Source of the DNA: Virgibacillus sp. NKC19-3
GTDB taxonomy: Bacteria > Bacillota > Bacilli > Bacillales > Amphibacillaceae
Length of the DNA stretch: 64,000 nt
NCBI RefSeq assembly: GCF_019837165.1
Contig: NZ_JAGYHC010000001.1
Span: forward strand, 806,001 to 870,000
Reading direction: 5' to 3'
Shown: piece after piece, positions 1-8,609 of the stretch
Numbering within the stretch: position 1 is the first letter of the stretch
Layout of the letters: each line of letters starts with the position of its first letter
Position numbers and translations under genes: made by a program
Notes under the pieces: model-generated
What the model saw: only the letters and a program-made list of their open reading frames with translations
Told to the model about the DNA's origin: nothing
Database searches by the model: none

Positions 1-7
1 TCCTAAA

Positions 8-1230
8 ATGGCTAAAGTGAGTCAGGAATTTGAAACGGACAAGATAGATGACCTTGGCAGTGCCCTGCAAGCCGAACTAGAAAAGGAATATATCAAAGAA
101 GCCGTTAAGCCGGGAATGGAAATTGCGATAGCAGTTGGAAGCCGGGGCTTGGATCGTTTGCCTGAGATGACTGCAGTGACGGTCAAGTTCTTGCAGGATT
201 TAGGAGCAAAGCCGTTTATCGTACCGTGTATGGGAAGTCATGGGGGGCTACAGGTGAGGGACAAAAGGCGGTACTTGAACATTTGGGTGTTACAGAGGAA
301 AGTGTAAATGCAAAGATCCGCTCTTCGATGGACGTGATCAAAGTTGGTGAATTAGATAATGGGTTGCCTGTCTATGTGGATGAAATTGCTTCTAAAGCAG
401 ACGGAATTGTAGTTATCAATCGAGTGAAGCCTCATACCGCCTTTCGTGGCCCTGTTGAAAGCGGAATTATGAAGATGATCAGTATTGGGCTTGGCAAACA
501 AAAAGGAGCAGAGGCATGCCATCAGCTTGGTTTTAAACATATGGCCGAGCACGTACCGGCAATGGCTAAAATGACGATGGAACAAATGCCAATCATCTTC
601 GCGGTAGCATCTGTAGAGAATCCATTTGATAAAGTGGCAAAAATAGAAGTACTAACGCCAAAAGAAGTTGAGGAAAGAGAGACGGAATTACAGAAGTTAT
701 CCAAACAGTTATTACCTAAACTTCATTTTGACAACATTGATGTGCTTATCATTGATGAAATTGGCAAAAACATTAGCGGAGACGGTATGGATCCGAATAT
801 AACAGGACGCTACCCCACACCATACGCATACGGCGGCCCCGATGTAACGAAAATGGTCGTGCTTGATTTAACCCCAGAAACAGAAGGAAATGCCAATGGT
901 GTCGGGACAGCAGACTTCACCACACAGCGTCTTGTGGATAAGATGGACCGGGAGGCAACGTATGCCAATGGGTTAACATCAACGGTTGTGACACCGACAC
1001 ATATAGCCACAACCCTGCCAAATGATCGACAAGCGATTCAAGCGGCCATTAAAACCAGTAATATTCTAGATTTTAAAGAGGTAAAAATGGTCCGCATTAA
1101 AAACACCTTGGAGTTAAGTGAAATTGAGGTATCCGCGGCATTGCTTAATCATGTGAAAGAACATGAAAGCACAGAACAAATGTCAAATCTATATGATCTA
1201 GAATTTGATAAAGAAAATAATCTCGTATAA
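8..1230 (+). pseudogene. LarA-family nickel-pincer racemase/epimerase, one frameshift
   Basis: Two overlapping frames join into one 407-residue protein if one G is added to the six-G run at 242-247. The break falls inside the conserved segment SHGG-ATGEG. The joined protein matches the LarA (DUF2088) family. The catalytic residues of Lactobacillus LarA (His108, His174, Lys184, His200) have counterparts at His78, His143 (KPH motif), Lys156 and His172. The spacing is 65, 13 and 16 residues against 66, 10 and 16, so all key residues are kept. LarA enzymes use a nickel-pincer nucleotide bound to the lysine to racemise or epimerise 2-hydroxyacids; the superfamily is known to include D-gluconate 2-epimerases. 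Downstream lie an SDR, a gluconokinase and larB/larC, which suggests a sugar-acid substrate such as mannonate/gluconate; this is inference. The ATG at 8 lies at the window edge, so its ribosome site is not visible. Whether the frameshift is real or a sequencing error is unknown. Confidence 0.85.
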
Positions 1231-1253
1231 TCGTATTTTAGGGGGAAGTAAAA

Positions 1254-2024
1254 ATGAATAAGTTATTTGATTTAACAGGAAAGACCGCTGTAGCAGTTGG
1301 CGGAAACAGTGTATTAGGCAGCTCCATCGCAAAGGGATTAGCAGCACATGGAGCCAAAGTAGCAATTATTGGCCGTAATATGGAGAAAGCGGAAGAAGTA
1401 ACAAAGGAAATTGAAGCTGATGGTGGTGTCGCAAAATCCTTCCAAGCGGACGTAAGCGATCTTGAATCAGTGGAAAATGCCGCAAAAGATATCAATGCAT
1501 GGTCCGGTGGCTGGGATATTGTACTAAACGCGCCTGGCAAAAATAGTTCTACGCCATTCATGGAATTGGATACAGATGAATGGGATGATATAATGGATGT
1601 AAACTTAAAAGGGCTTGTATTTACAACCCAAATTTTTGCAAAAAAAATGATAGAACAAGAACGAAAAGGGAGCATTATTAATATTTCCTCTGTATCATCG
1701 GGCCCCCCGTTATCAAAAGTATTTACGTATTCAGCTTCAAAAGCAGGCGTCAATAATGTCACGCAATTTCTGGCAAATGAATTTGCTCCATATGGAATTC
1801 GTGTAAATGCCATTATTCCAGGATTTTTCCCTGCAGAGCAGAACCGTAAAATTCTAAGTGAAGAAAGGATTGCATCCATTATGGAACATACACCACTTCA
1901 TCGTTTTGGTGAACCGGAAGAACTACAAGGCGCAGCTGTATATCTTGCTTCTGAGAAAGCATCAGGCTTTGTAACCGGATCCCTTCTAAGTGTTGATGGT
2001 GGATTTGGAAGTATGACAATATAG
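1254..2024 (+). CDS. SDR-family oxidoreductase, candidate D-mannonate (fructuronate) oxidoreductase
   Basis: A 256-residue classical short-chain dehydrogenase. The N-terminal Rossmann segment has a glycine-rich loop at residues 16-22 that departs slightly from TGxxxGxG. The catalytic set is Ser about 146, Tyr159 and Lys163 (YSASK), and the C-terminus has the usual VDGG near-end motif. A GGGGGAAG ribosome site precedes the ATG. It lies 23 bp after the LarA homologue and is followed by an intrinsic terminator. In B. subtilis the D-mannonate oxidoreductase UxuB is also an SDR, and uronate genes lie downstream here, so reduction of D-fructuronate to D-mannonate is the favoured role. A gluconate 5-dehydrogenase type activity cannot be excluded from sequence alone. 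The family call is firm; the substrate is inferred from context. Confidence 0.85.
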   Translation: MNKLFDLTGKTAVAVGGNSVLGSSIAKGLAAHGAKVAIIGRNMEKAEEVTKEIEADGGVAKSFQADVSDLESVENAAKDINAWSGGWDIVLNAPGKNSSTPFMELDTDEWDDIMDVNLKGLVFTTQIFAKKMIEQERKGSIINISSVSSGPPLSKVFTYSASKAGVNNVTQFLANEFAPYGIRVNAIIPGFFPAEQNRKILSEERIASIMEHTPLHRFGEPEELQGAAVYLASEKASGFVTGSLLSVDGGFGSMTI

Positions 2025-2032
2025 GAAAAGTG

Positions 2033-2060
2033 AGGCCTTGGAGATCCCCAAGGCCTTTTT
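2033..2060 (+). terminator. Rho-independent terminator after the SDR gene
   Basis: A 9-bp perfect stem, AGGCCTTGG (2033-2041) with CCAAGGCCT (2048-2056), a 6-base loop and a T run. It sits only 35 bp before the co-directional kinase gene, so it probably acts as a partial terminator inside the cluster. Confidence 0.85.
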
Positions 2061-2094
2061 CTACAGAATTTAAGTGTAAAGGAAGAGATACTGG

Positions 2095-3576
2095 ATGGGT
2101 AGGGAATTAGTTGCTGGACTTGACCTTGGGACAACAAGTGTGAAAGCAGTTTTGTTTGACCTTCGTGGAAGATTAATTGCCGAATCAGAAAAAATGAATA
2201 CCACTTATTATCCGCATGCAGAGTGGGCGGAACAGGATCCATGGGAAATCGAACGATCCTCCGTACTGGCAATGAAGGAAGTGATTACAAAAGCAGGTGT
2301 ACAAAAAGATGAACTACGAGCAGTTGGAATATCCGGTGCAATGCATTCCATTATTTGTGTGGATGATAACGCTGATCCTTTATCAAATATGCTCATTTGG
2401 TCTGATGGCAGAAGCAGCTGCCAGGCAGAGGAACTCATGCAGTCAACTGGCATGGATATCTACAAAAAAACTGGCACACCGATTCATCCAATGTCCCCAT
2501 TGCTAAAATTGCGATGGATGAAGGAAAATGATTACGTCCCCTACCAAAAAGCAACGTACTTCATGTCGATGAAAGCATTTTTAATTCAAAAATGGTTCGG
2601 AGAGCGTGTCGTTGACTATTCCATAGCATCCGCTTCAGGGATGTTCCATGTGAAGACGTTGGATTGGGATGAGGATGCGTTGGCATATGCAGGTGTCAAA
2701 AGAAAACAGTTAGCGCAAATTGTTCCGCCTACGAAAGTATTGCCAGCTTTGAAACCGAATGTCGCTGAAGAAATAGGTATCGACGCACAAGTACCTTTTG
2801 TAATAGGTGCAGCGGATGGACAACTGGCAAACCTGGGAAGCGGGGCAATCTCTCCTGGAGAAGTAGCTGTTTCTGTTGGCACAAGTGGTGCCATCAGGCA
2901 ATTTATGAAAGGGGCAAGTGTCAACGACAAGCATGAAACCTTTACATATGCTTTCACCGATGATACCTCTATCATAGGGGGTGCTACCAATAATGGTGGA
3001 ATTGTCTTACAATGGTTAAAAGACTTGTTCGATTTTCAGGGGAGTCATGATGAGCTGACGGATATGGCAAAAAAAGTAGATCCTGGTGCAGCGGGGATTA
3101 TTTTTCTTCCATATGTAAACGGGGAAAGAGCACCGTTATGGAACCAAAATGCCAAAGGGAACTTTTATGGATTGAGCATTGGTCATAAAAAGGAACATTT
3201 CATACGCGCAGTGCTTGAAGGAATAACGTTTAATATTTATCAAATCGGAAAATCATTGGAAGAAATAGCAGGAAAACCGGAGAAAATAAGTGTCAATGGC
3301 GGATTAGCCAAGTCTCCTGTTTGGGTACAAATTATGGCAGATATATTCGGCCAAAATATTCATCTTTCAGACACACACCATAACGCAGCATGGGGAGCGG
3401 CTTGGACAGCTTTGGTTGGGATCGGCGAGGTTGACTCGTTTGAAGCTATTAAAGAAAATATGCCAACGGAGCAAATTATTCAGCCGAATAGAGAAAATCA
3501 TAACATATATACAGGCGTATATGAGAGGTATGAGAAGATTGTGGAGGATTTGTCCGGCAATTTTCGCAAATCGTGA
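2095..3576 (+). CDS. gntK: Gluconokinase, FGGY carbohydrate kinase family
   Basis: A 493-residue FGGY kinase that should phosphorylate D-gluconate to 6-phosphogluconate for the pentose phosphate pathway. The phosphate-binding motif LDLGTTSVK is at residues 9-17, and the putative catalytic Asp lies in GAADGQ at about residue 240. Long stretches resemble B. subtilis GntK, notably SGAMHSII and TGTPIHPMSPL, which are typical of gluconate kinases rather than xylulo- or glycerol kinases. The length is close to the 513 residues of B. subtilis GntK. AAGGAAGAG precedes the ATG. The position between a LarA-like epimerase/SDR pair and larB suggests that gluconate is made in the cell from a uronate route rather than only imported: no gluconate permease (GntP) is visible. 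Confidence 0.9.
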   Translation: MGRELVAGLDLGTTSVKAVLFDLRGRLIAESEKMNTTYYPHAEWAEQDPWEIERSSVLAMKEVITKAGVQKDELRAVGISGAMHSIICVDDNADPLSNMLIWSDGRSSCQAEELMQSTGMDIYKKTGTPIHPMSPLLKLRWMKENDYVPYQKATYFMSMKAFLIQKWFGERVVDYSIASASGMFHVKTLDWDEDALAYAGVKRKQLAQIVPPTKVLPALKPNVAEEIGIDAQVPFVIGAADGQLANLGSGAISPGEVAVSVGTSGAIRQFMKGASVNDKHETFTYAFTDDTSIIGGATNNGGIVLQWLKDLFDFQGSHDELTDMAKKVDPGAAGIIFLPYVNGERAPLWNQNAKGNFYGLSIGHKKEHFIRAVLEGITFNIYQIGKSLEEIAGKPEKISVNGGLAKSPVWVQIMADIFGQNIHLSDTHHNAAWGAAWTALVGIGEVDSFEAIKENMPTEQIIQPNRENHNIYTGVYERYEKIVEDLSGNFRKS

Positions 3577-3723
3577 AACATAAACGTTCCTATCATAAGT
3601 GTAACAAAGCATTTGTCAAAAGGATAAGGAGAACGTCAAGTCTTCTAGTATATGATATAATTTCATCAGTAGTTCAGTGCTGGTGGATTTTTTTCTATAA
3701 GATAAATGAGGTGAGCAAACGAA

Positions 3724-4473
3724 ATGGAAGATATACTAAAACAAGTCCAGGATGGGACATTATCGGTGGAAAAGGCCAAGGAGAAATTAGCTGGATATGA
3801 AGATTTGGGCTTTGCGAAAGTGGACCATCAACGAAAAAAGCGCAAGGGTTTTCCGGAGGTTATTTATGGAGAAGGGAAATCACCGGAGCAAATCATCTCT
3901 ATCATTGAAGCCATAAAGGCAAAAGAAGATGATGTGCTGGCAACAAGAATTTCTAGGGAGAAGGCAGAAGCAATTCTCAAGCTACATCCTGAACTTATTT
4001 ATTATGATGTTGCAGAAATGCTAAGCTGGAAGCAAACGGCATTCGTTAACGAGTCTGATCATTACATCGCCGTTGTTTGCGCGGGCACTTCTGATTTGAA
4101 AATAGCAGAAGAAGCTGCTGTTACGGCAGAGCTATTGGGACGAAACGTTAAGCGGTTTTATGATGTCGGTGTTGCTGGTATTCATCGTCTGTTGGACCAT
4201 GCCGAGGAAATCCAAAACGCGACGGTGTCTGTAGTGGTAGCAGGTATGGAAGGTGCTCTGCCAAGCGTTGTTGGAGGCCTGGTGGCACATCCCGTAATCG
4301 CCGTTCCAACGAGCGTTGGGTACGGCGCGAATTTCCAAGGGATGTCAGCCTTGCTCGCCATGTTAAATTCTTGTGCATCGGGGATTAGCGTTGTGAATAT
4401 CGATAATGGTTTTGGCGGCGCTTATAATGCGGTATTAATTGATCAGCTAGCAAATAATGAGAGGAGTTTTTGA
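3724..4473 (+). CDS. larB: Nickel-pincer cofactor biosynthesis protein LarB
   Basis: A 249-residue protein. The N-terminal 95 residues form a helical LarB-specific part and residues about 100-245 an AIR-carboxylase (PurE-like) domain. LarB carboxylates and hydrolyses nicotinic acid adenine dinucleotide to the pyridinium biscarboxylic acid mononucleotide, the first step of the pincer cofactor used by LarA enzymes. The segment VVVAGMEGALPSVVGG and the following VAVPTSVGYG match the family well. GAGGTGAG precedes the ATG. The gene ends 1 bp before the larC-type gene, so the two are surely co-transcribed. Its presence supports a working LarA-type enzyme in this cluster. Confidence 0.92.
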   Translation: MEDILKQVQDGTLSVEKAKEKLAGYEDLGFAKVDHQRKKRKGFPEVIYGEGKSPEQIISIIEAIKAKEDDVLATRISREKAEAILKLHPELIYYDVAEMLSWKQTAFVNESDHYIAVVCAGTSDLKIAEEAAVTAELLGRNVKRFYDVGVAGIHRLLDHAEEIQNATVSVVVAGMEGALPSVVGGLVAHPVIAVPTSVGYGANFQGMSALLAMLNSCASGISVVNIDNGFGGAYNAVLIDQLANNERSF

Positions 4474-4474
4474 C

Positions 4475-4945
4475 ATGGTTTCCTATCCACCTCCTGATAA
4501 TGAGCATGTTGATGAGCAAATGATAAAAATGGAAGTGAATCTTGATGACATTTCCGGCGAATGGCTTGGTTATGTAATGGAGGTCATGCTAGAAGCCGGG
4601 GCAAATGATGTATTTTATACACCCATCTATATGAAAAAAAATAGACCAGGAATCTTACTTCAATTGCTTTGTCCTCAAAAAGATATGGAGAAGATGAAAG
4701 AGATCTTGTTTAGGGAAACAACCACATTCGGCATTCGTTATTATCCATTGACCGTGCACCGTATGGAACGGAAATTTGTTACCGTACAAACGGAGTGGGG
4801 AGCCTCTGTTACGGTTAAACAAGGCATTTACCATGGAGAGGTTTTTCAGTGTTCTCCGGAGTTTGAGGATTGTAAGGCGATCGCGGAGGAGTTTGGCGTG
4901 CCGTTGAAGCAGGTTTATGAGGGAGTTTGGCGAGGGATGGAATGA
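4475..4945 (+). CDS. LarC C-terminal domain protein (LarC2-like), stand-alone
   Basis: A 156-residue protein that matches only the C-terminal domain of the nickel-insertion cyclometallase LarC. Typical LarC motifs are the NLDDISGE segment, the EAGANDVFYTPIYMKK stretch, FRETTTFGIR, and the C-terminal PEFEDCKAIAEEFGVPLK. A full-length LarC has about 400 residues, with an N-terminal LarC1 domain; in Lactobacillus LarC1 and LarC2 are joined by a programmed frameshift. Here larB ends one base upstream and no LarC1 sequence lies in between. I choose ATG 4475 because GAGAGGAG (4459-4466) sits 8 bases before it; an in-frame ATG at 4457 has no ribosome site. LarC1, if needed, and the sulfur-transfer enzyme LarE are not in this window. 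Confidence 0.88.
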   Translation: MVSYPPPDNEHVDEQMIKMEVNLDDISGEWLGYVMEVMLEAGANDVFYTPIYMKKNRPGILLQLLCPQKDMEKMKEILFRETTTFGIRYYPLTVHRMERKFVTVQTEWGASVTVKQGIYHGEVFQCSPEFEDCKAIAEEFGVPLKQVYEGVWRGME

Positions 4946-4968
4946 TATTAGGAATGGAAAAATTCTAG

Positions 4969-5190
4969 GATACTTACGAGATAACACACAAGGGCGAACT
5001 TTATCGACCTAATTTTACAACTAATCCCTCTGATATTACTTTAATCAAAAGTAATGGATGGAGAAAGAGCCTTGCAATGTCGGTACTATGAGAAGCCATC
5101 CCATTATGGAGCCATCAATGGTTTTCTAATAACTGAGGTAGAAGGAACTCCAAAAGAGTGTATCGTAAAATATGATAAATGTGCGACAAA
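4969..5190 (+). pseudogene. Decayed coding fragment of unknown origin
   Basis: Two overlapping frames look like one broken protein. A 40-codon frame from 4969 (with the segment KGELYRPNFTTNPSDITL) stops at 5089, and a second frame from about 5054 carries YEKPSHYGAINGF and EGTPKECIVKYDKC. I see no start with a ribosome site. I do not recognise the family. The remaining stretch to 5500 holds the uxaE promoter and a leader of about 240 bases without genes. Confidence 0.35.
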
Positions 5191-5225
5191 ATTACTTCGG
5201 CGGTGCTGTATTTCCTTTTGGTCAC

Positions 5226-5290
5226 TTGACATTTTAAGCGGTTACAATTATCATAAATATAGAAAACATTAGTTTGATTGGTAAACAAAA
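5226..5290 (+). promoter_or_regulatory. uxaE promoter with cre-like site and uronate operator
   Basis: TTGACA (5226-5231), a 17-bp spacer and TATCAT (5249-5254) form a strong sigma-A promoter. A cre-like box, TTTAAGCGGTTACA (5233-5246), lies in the spacer with one mismatch to the CcpA consensus. An imperfect palindrome GTTTGATT-GGT-AAACAAAA (5272-5290) follows the -10 box; it is the weakest copy of the operator found at 12399, 15831 and 18186. The transcript would have an untranslated leader of about 240 bases before uxaE. Confidence 0.6.
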
Positions 5291-5500
5291 TAATTATGTA
5301 GGGACCTATTTGATTTTGAAAACTTCGGTTGACTGACGTTAGGAAATGAGAATATTGGTGTGTGTATAAAGCTGCTTTAAGGATAGAAATTGATAAAGTA
5401 TCAACTTTTTGTGAAAGAAATAATGGTCACAAGAACAAAATCTGCAGCATATTTACTACTCCATAGCTATTACATAACTTTTAAAAAAGGAGTTAGGATT

Positions 5501-6994
5501 ATGGAAATGTTGTCATCAATTATGGAACAATTACAAACTGGAAGAGTTGGAAAAGAAACATCAGCGGTAAAAGTGTACGAACAATCGTACACCAAACATG
5601 ACAATGTCTATTTGTTAATGGTGAAGGTGGAATCAGATAAATTTATTTTAGCTTCCGGAAATGGTCCTTTATATGATGCATTAACGGGAGAGGATGTGGG
5701 TGAAAATGGGAAAGCCTGCCCGCTTACACACGAAAATAGACTTGTTTTAAATCGCTACTTTGATTATACAGTTCCACGTGCATTTGGAACAAAAGTGGCC
5801 ACGATGGGTTTAGGAGATCGCTTAGGGTTGGCATCGCCAGGTCATATTGAAACAATAAGACATAGAGATGTTAAACCAGTTTTAGCTCAACAGAGCATTC
5901 GCGAATTAAACCTCACGAATAGGAGTATGAATGATGTTTTAGATGCCGCAGCTTTTGCTGTTTTTCAGGAAGGGTATAAAGGCGGATATGGTGCTGACGG
6001 TGATCATATAAAAAAAGAGTCGGATATAAAATATGCTCTATCACTCGGGGTTTCGATGATTACGTTAGATTGTTCAGACCAAATTGATAAATCTATTGAA
6101 GAAGCAACTGCTGAGACAGTTAAACAGGAATACCATAAATTACCGAAGGATGTGAAGGAATATTATTCGGAGAAGTATTTAGATAAAACATTTAAGATTA
6201 ACGGTTTATCCCTAACATTTAATGAAATAGATTTGATGCGCAATGTCTTGCTTTATAATGAAGCCATTACGTATACGGCCCATGTGTATCATGAATACAT
6301 TAGCAAAGAAGATCGGGCGATTGATTTTGAAATTTCCATTGATGAAACAGAAACGATCACGTCACCGGTTTCTCATTTCTTTGTAGCAAATGAATTGATT
6401 CAAAAACAAGTCGGTGTTGTCAGTCTTGCTCCAAGATTCTGTGGAGAATTTCAAAAGGGAATTGACTATATTGGAGACTTGGAACAATTTGAGCACGAAT
6501 TAAGTGAGCATGCTTTAATTGCAGAGCATTTTGGATATAAATTAAGTATTCATTCAGGAAGTGATAAATTTAAAGTCTTTCCCACGATTGCCAAGTATAC
6601 AAAAGGAATTCTCCATATAAAAACTGCTGGTACTAACTGGTTAGAAGCAATTCGTGTTATTGCAAAAGTAAATCCATCTCTTTACCGTACTATGCATCGA
6701 TTTGCCTTAGAACACTTTGAGGAAACATTGAAATATTATCATGTAACACCTGATTTAAAGAGCATCAAGTCTCTTGATGATGTGCCGGATGAGGACCTTT
6801 CGGATTATATGAATGATGATGCAGCACGTCAGTTATTTCACGTTACATTTGGTTTAATTCTATCCAATAAGGATGATAATGGTCATTTCACGATGAAAGA
6901 TGATATTTTTCAAACCCTTTCCGACTATGAAGAAACCTATACGGAATCGCTCATCACGCATATTGGCAAGCATTTGGATAAACTTGGACTATAA
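5501..6994 (+). CDS. uxaE: Tagaturonate epimerase
   Basis: A 497-residue protein of the UxaE family, which epimerises D-tagaturonate to D-fructuronate and so merges the galacturonate and glucuronate routes; the family is known from Thermotoga. Family-like segments include GLGDRLGLASPGHI near residue 100, the metal/substrate region GYGADGDHIKKESD, and IHSGSDKFKVFP near residue 355. I choose ATG 5501, preceded by AAAAAGGAG (5484-5492); an upstream in-frame ATG at 5390 lacks a ribosome site. The gene is followed by uxaC after 61 bp and shares its promoter. With UxaE present, galacturonate can be turned into mannonate without UxaB and UxaA. Confidence 0.88.
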   Translation: MEMLSSIMEQLQTGRVGKETSAVKVYEQSYTKHDNVYLLMVKVESDKFILASGNGPLYDALTGEDVGENGKACPLTHENRLVLNRYFDYTVPRAFGTKVATMGLGDRLGLASPGHIETIRHRDVKPVLAQQSIRELNLTNRSMNDVLDAAAFAVFQEGYKGGYGADGDHIKKESDIKYALSLGVSMITLDCSDQIDKSIEEATAETVKQEYHKLPKDVKEYYSEKYLDKTFKINGLSLTFNEIDLMRNVLLYNEAITYTAHVYHEYISKEDRAIDFEISIDETETITSPVSHFFVANELIQKQVGVVSLAPRFCGEFQKGIDYIGDLEQFEHELSEHALIAEHFGYKLSIHSGSDKFKVFPTIAKYTKGILHIKTAGTNWLEAIRVIAKVNPSLYRTMHRFALEHFEETLKYYHVTPDLKSIKSLDDVPDEDLSDYMNDDAARQLFHVTFGLILSNKDDNGHFTMKDDIFQTLSDYEETYTESLITHIGKHLDKLGL

Positions 6995-7055
6995 AAATAA
7001 AAACTACTTGCATATGGTTAAAACAGGTTTAATGAAATGATTAAAGGAGAGTGTC

Positions 7056-8456
7056 ATGATGAAAACATTTATTACAGATGATTTCTTATTATACAATGAT
7101 ACAGCGAAAGAACTTTATCATAATACAGCAAAGGATTTACCCATCATTGATTATCATAACCATTTAATACCTAGTGAAATTTTACGTGATAAAAATTATG
7201 AAAATATTGCAGAAATATGGCTCGGGGGAGACCATTACAAATGGCGTGCTATGCGTGCGAATGGGGTAGATGAGGCGTATATTACAGGGAGTAAGCCAGA
7301 TTACGAAAAATTTATGGAATGGGCTAAAACTGTTCCAAATATGTTTGGCAATCCATTATATCATTGGACTCATCTAGAGTTATTACGCTATTTTAATATT
7401 GATGAATTATTGGATGAAAAGTCAGCTCCGAGAATTTGGGAAGAAGCAAATAATAAGTTAGCAAAGCCAGAGCTATCGGTGCGTTCCTTGTTAAAAAATC
7501 AAAAGGTTGAATTTGTTGGTACCACCGATGACCCGATAGACGGGCTAGAGACACATATGGCATTAGCTGAGGAAGGTTTTTATAGTAATGTAACACCATC
7601 ATTTAGGCCTGATAAAGGTTTATATATGGAGCGTGAGGATTTTCTGCCTTGGGTGGCTAAACTGGGAGAAGTAACAGGCGCGGAAATCGAAACGTATGAT
7701 CAGTTTTTGACTTCCATTGGAGAACGAGTCGACTTTTTCAATGAACAAGGTTGCCGAAGTTCCGATCATGGAATTGATGTTATGTTTTACGAACCTGCTA
7801 CTAGAACGGAAGTAGAGGAGATATTTAGAAAGCGCTTGGCAGGGGAAAATGTAACTGTTGAAGAAACGGATAAATATAAAACATACACGCTGATTGCATT
7901 AGGTGAAATGTATGCGGAAAAAGGCTGGATTATGCAATTACATTTGGGTGCGCTTCGTAATAACAATAAAAAAATGTTCAGAAAGCTTGGTCCGGATACA
8001 GGGTTTGATTCAATCGGTGACTTAATGATAGCAGATAAAGTCGCAGGCTTTTTGGACTCGCTAGAAGAGATGGATAAGCTTCCAAAAACGATTCTTTATA
8101 GTTTGAATGCAAAGGATTATGATGTGTTGGCGTCGATGGCTGGTAACTACCAAAATTCAGAGATCCCAGGAAAAGTCCAATTCGGTACCGCATGGTGGTT
8201 TAATGATAATATTGATGGTATGGAAAAACAGATGAAAACGCTGGCAAATATTGGGTTGATCAGCAATTTCGTTGGCATGTTAACTGACTCGAGAAGTTTT
8301 CTATCCTTTCCAAGGCACGAATATTTTCGAAGAATTCTATGTAACTTATTAGGGGCATGGGTAGAAGAACATAAAATTCCGAAAGATATGGCTTTACTTA
8401 AGAAGTACGTACGGAATATTTGTTATGAGAATGCAAAACGTTACTTTACTCTTTAA
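7056..8456 (+). CDS. uxaC: Uronate (glucuronate/galacturonate) isomerase
   Basis: A 466-residue member of the amidohydrolase-superfamily uronate isomerases. It converts D-galacturonate to D-tagaturonate and D-glucuronate to D-fructuronate. The metal motif DYHNHL is at residues 32-37, and the family segments FVGTTDDPIDGL, MQLHLGALRNNN and FVGMLTDSRSFLSFPRHEYFR are all present. The length agrees with bacterial UxaC (about 470 residues). AAAGGAGAG precedes two adjacent ATGs at 7056 and 7059. It is the second gene of the uxaE-uxaC operon and is followed by a terminator. This is the entry step for the galacturonate released by the GH28 enzymes encoded further on. Confidence 0.95.
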   Translation: MMKTFITDDFLLYNDTAKELYHNTAKDLPIIDYHNHLIPSEILRDKNYENIAEIWLGGDHYKWRAMRANGVDEAYITGSKPDYEKFMEWAKTVPNMFGNPLYHWTHLELLRYFNIDELLDEKSAPRIWEEANNKLAKPELSVRSLLKNQKVEFVGTTDDPIDGLETHMALAEEGFYSNVTPSFRPDKGLYMEREDFLPWVAKLGEVTGAEIETYDQFLTSIGERVDFFNEQGCRSSDHGIDVMFYEPATRTEVEEIFRKRLAGENVTVEETDKYKTYTLIALGEMYAEKGWIMQLHLGALRNNNKKMFRKLGPDTGFDSIGDLMIADKVAGFLDSLEEMDKLPKTILYSLNAKDYDVLASMAGNYQNSEIPGKVQFGTAWWFNDNIDGMEKQMKTLANIGLISNFVGMLTDSRSFLSFPRHEYFRRILCNLLGAWVEEHKIPKDMALLKKYVRNICYENAKRYFTL

Positions 8457-8480
8457 AGCATAATTTTAATGAATAAATGA

Positions 8481-8520
8481 AGGACTCCCTTTTACTGTTA
8501 TAATCAGGGAGTTCTCTTTA
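8481..8520 (+). terminator. Probable terminator of the uxaE-uxaC operon
   Basis: Stem ACTCCCT (8484-8490) pairs with AGGGAGT (8506-8512) around a 15-base AT-rich loop. It is followed by a modest T-rich tail. Confidence 0.6.
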
Positions 8521-8609
8521 TATATATCTGATATTTGTAGCATGTACAGAGAAACATAGAGTTCGATGAATAGCTTAAAACAGATATTATAATTGGTAGG
8601 GGTGCAAAC

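Noticed and set aside
226-1230. Independent gene starting at 226
   Set aside because: The supposed ATG has no ribosome site, and the frame continues the LarA homologue after the G-run slip.
1238-1879. 213-codon minus-strand frame opposite the SDR gene
   Set aside because: The SDR on the plus strand has all family motifs; the minus frame has no recognisable protein character.
5390-5500. N-terminal extension of UxaE by 37 residues
   Set aside because: No ribosome site before 5390, while a strong AAAAAGGAG precedes ATG 5501.
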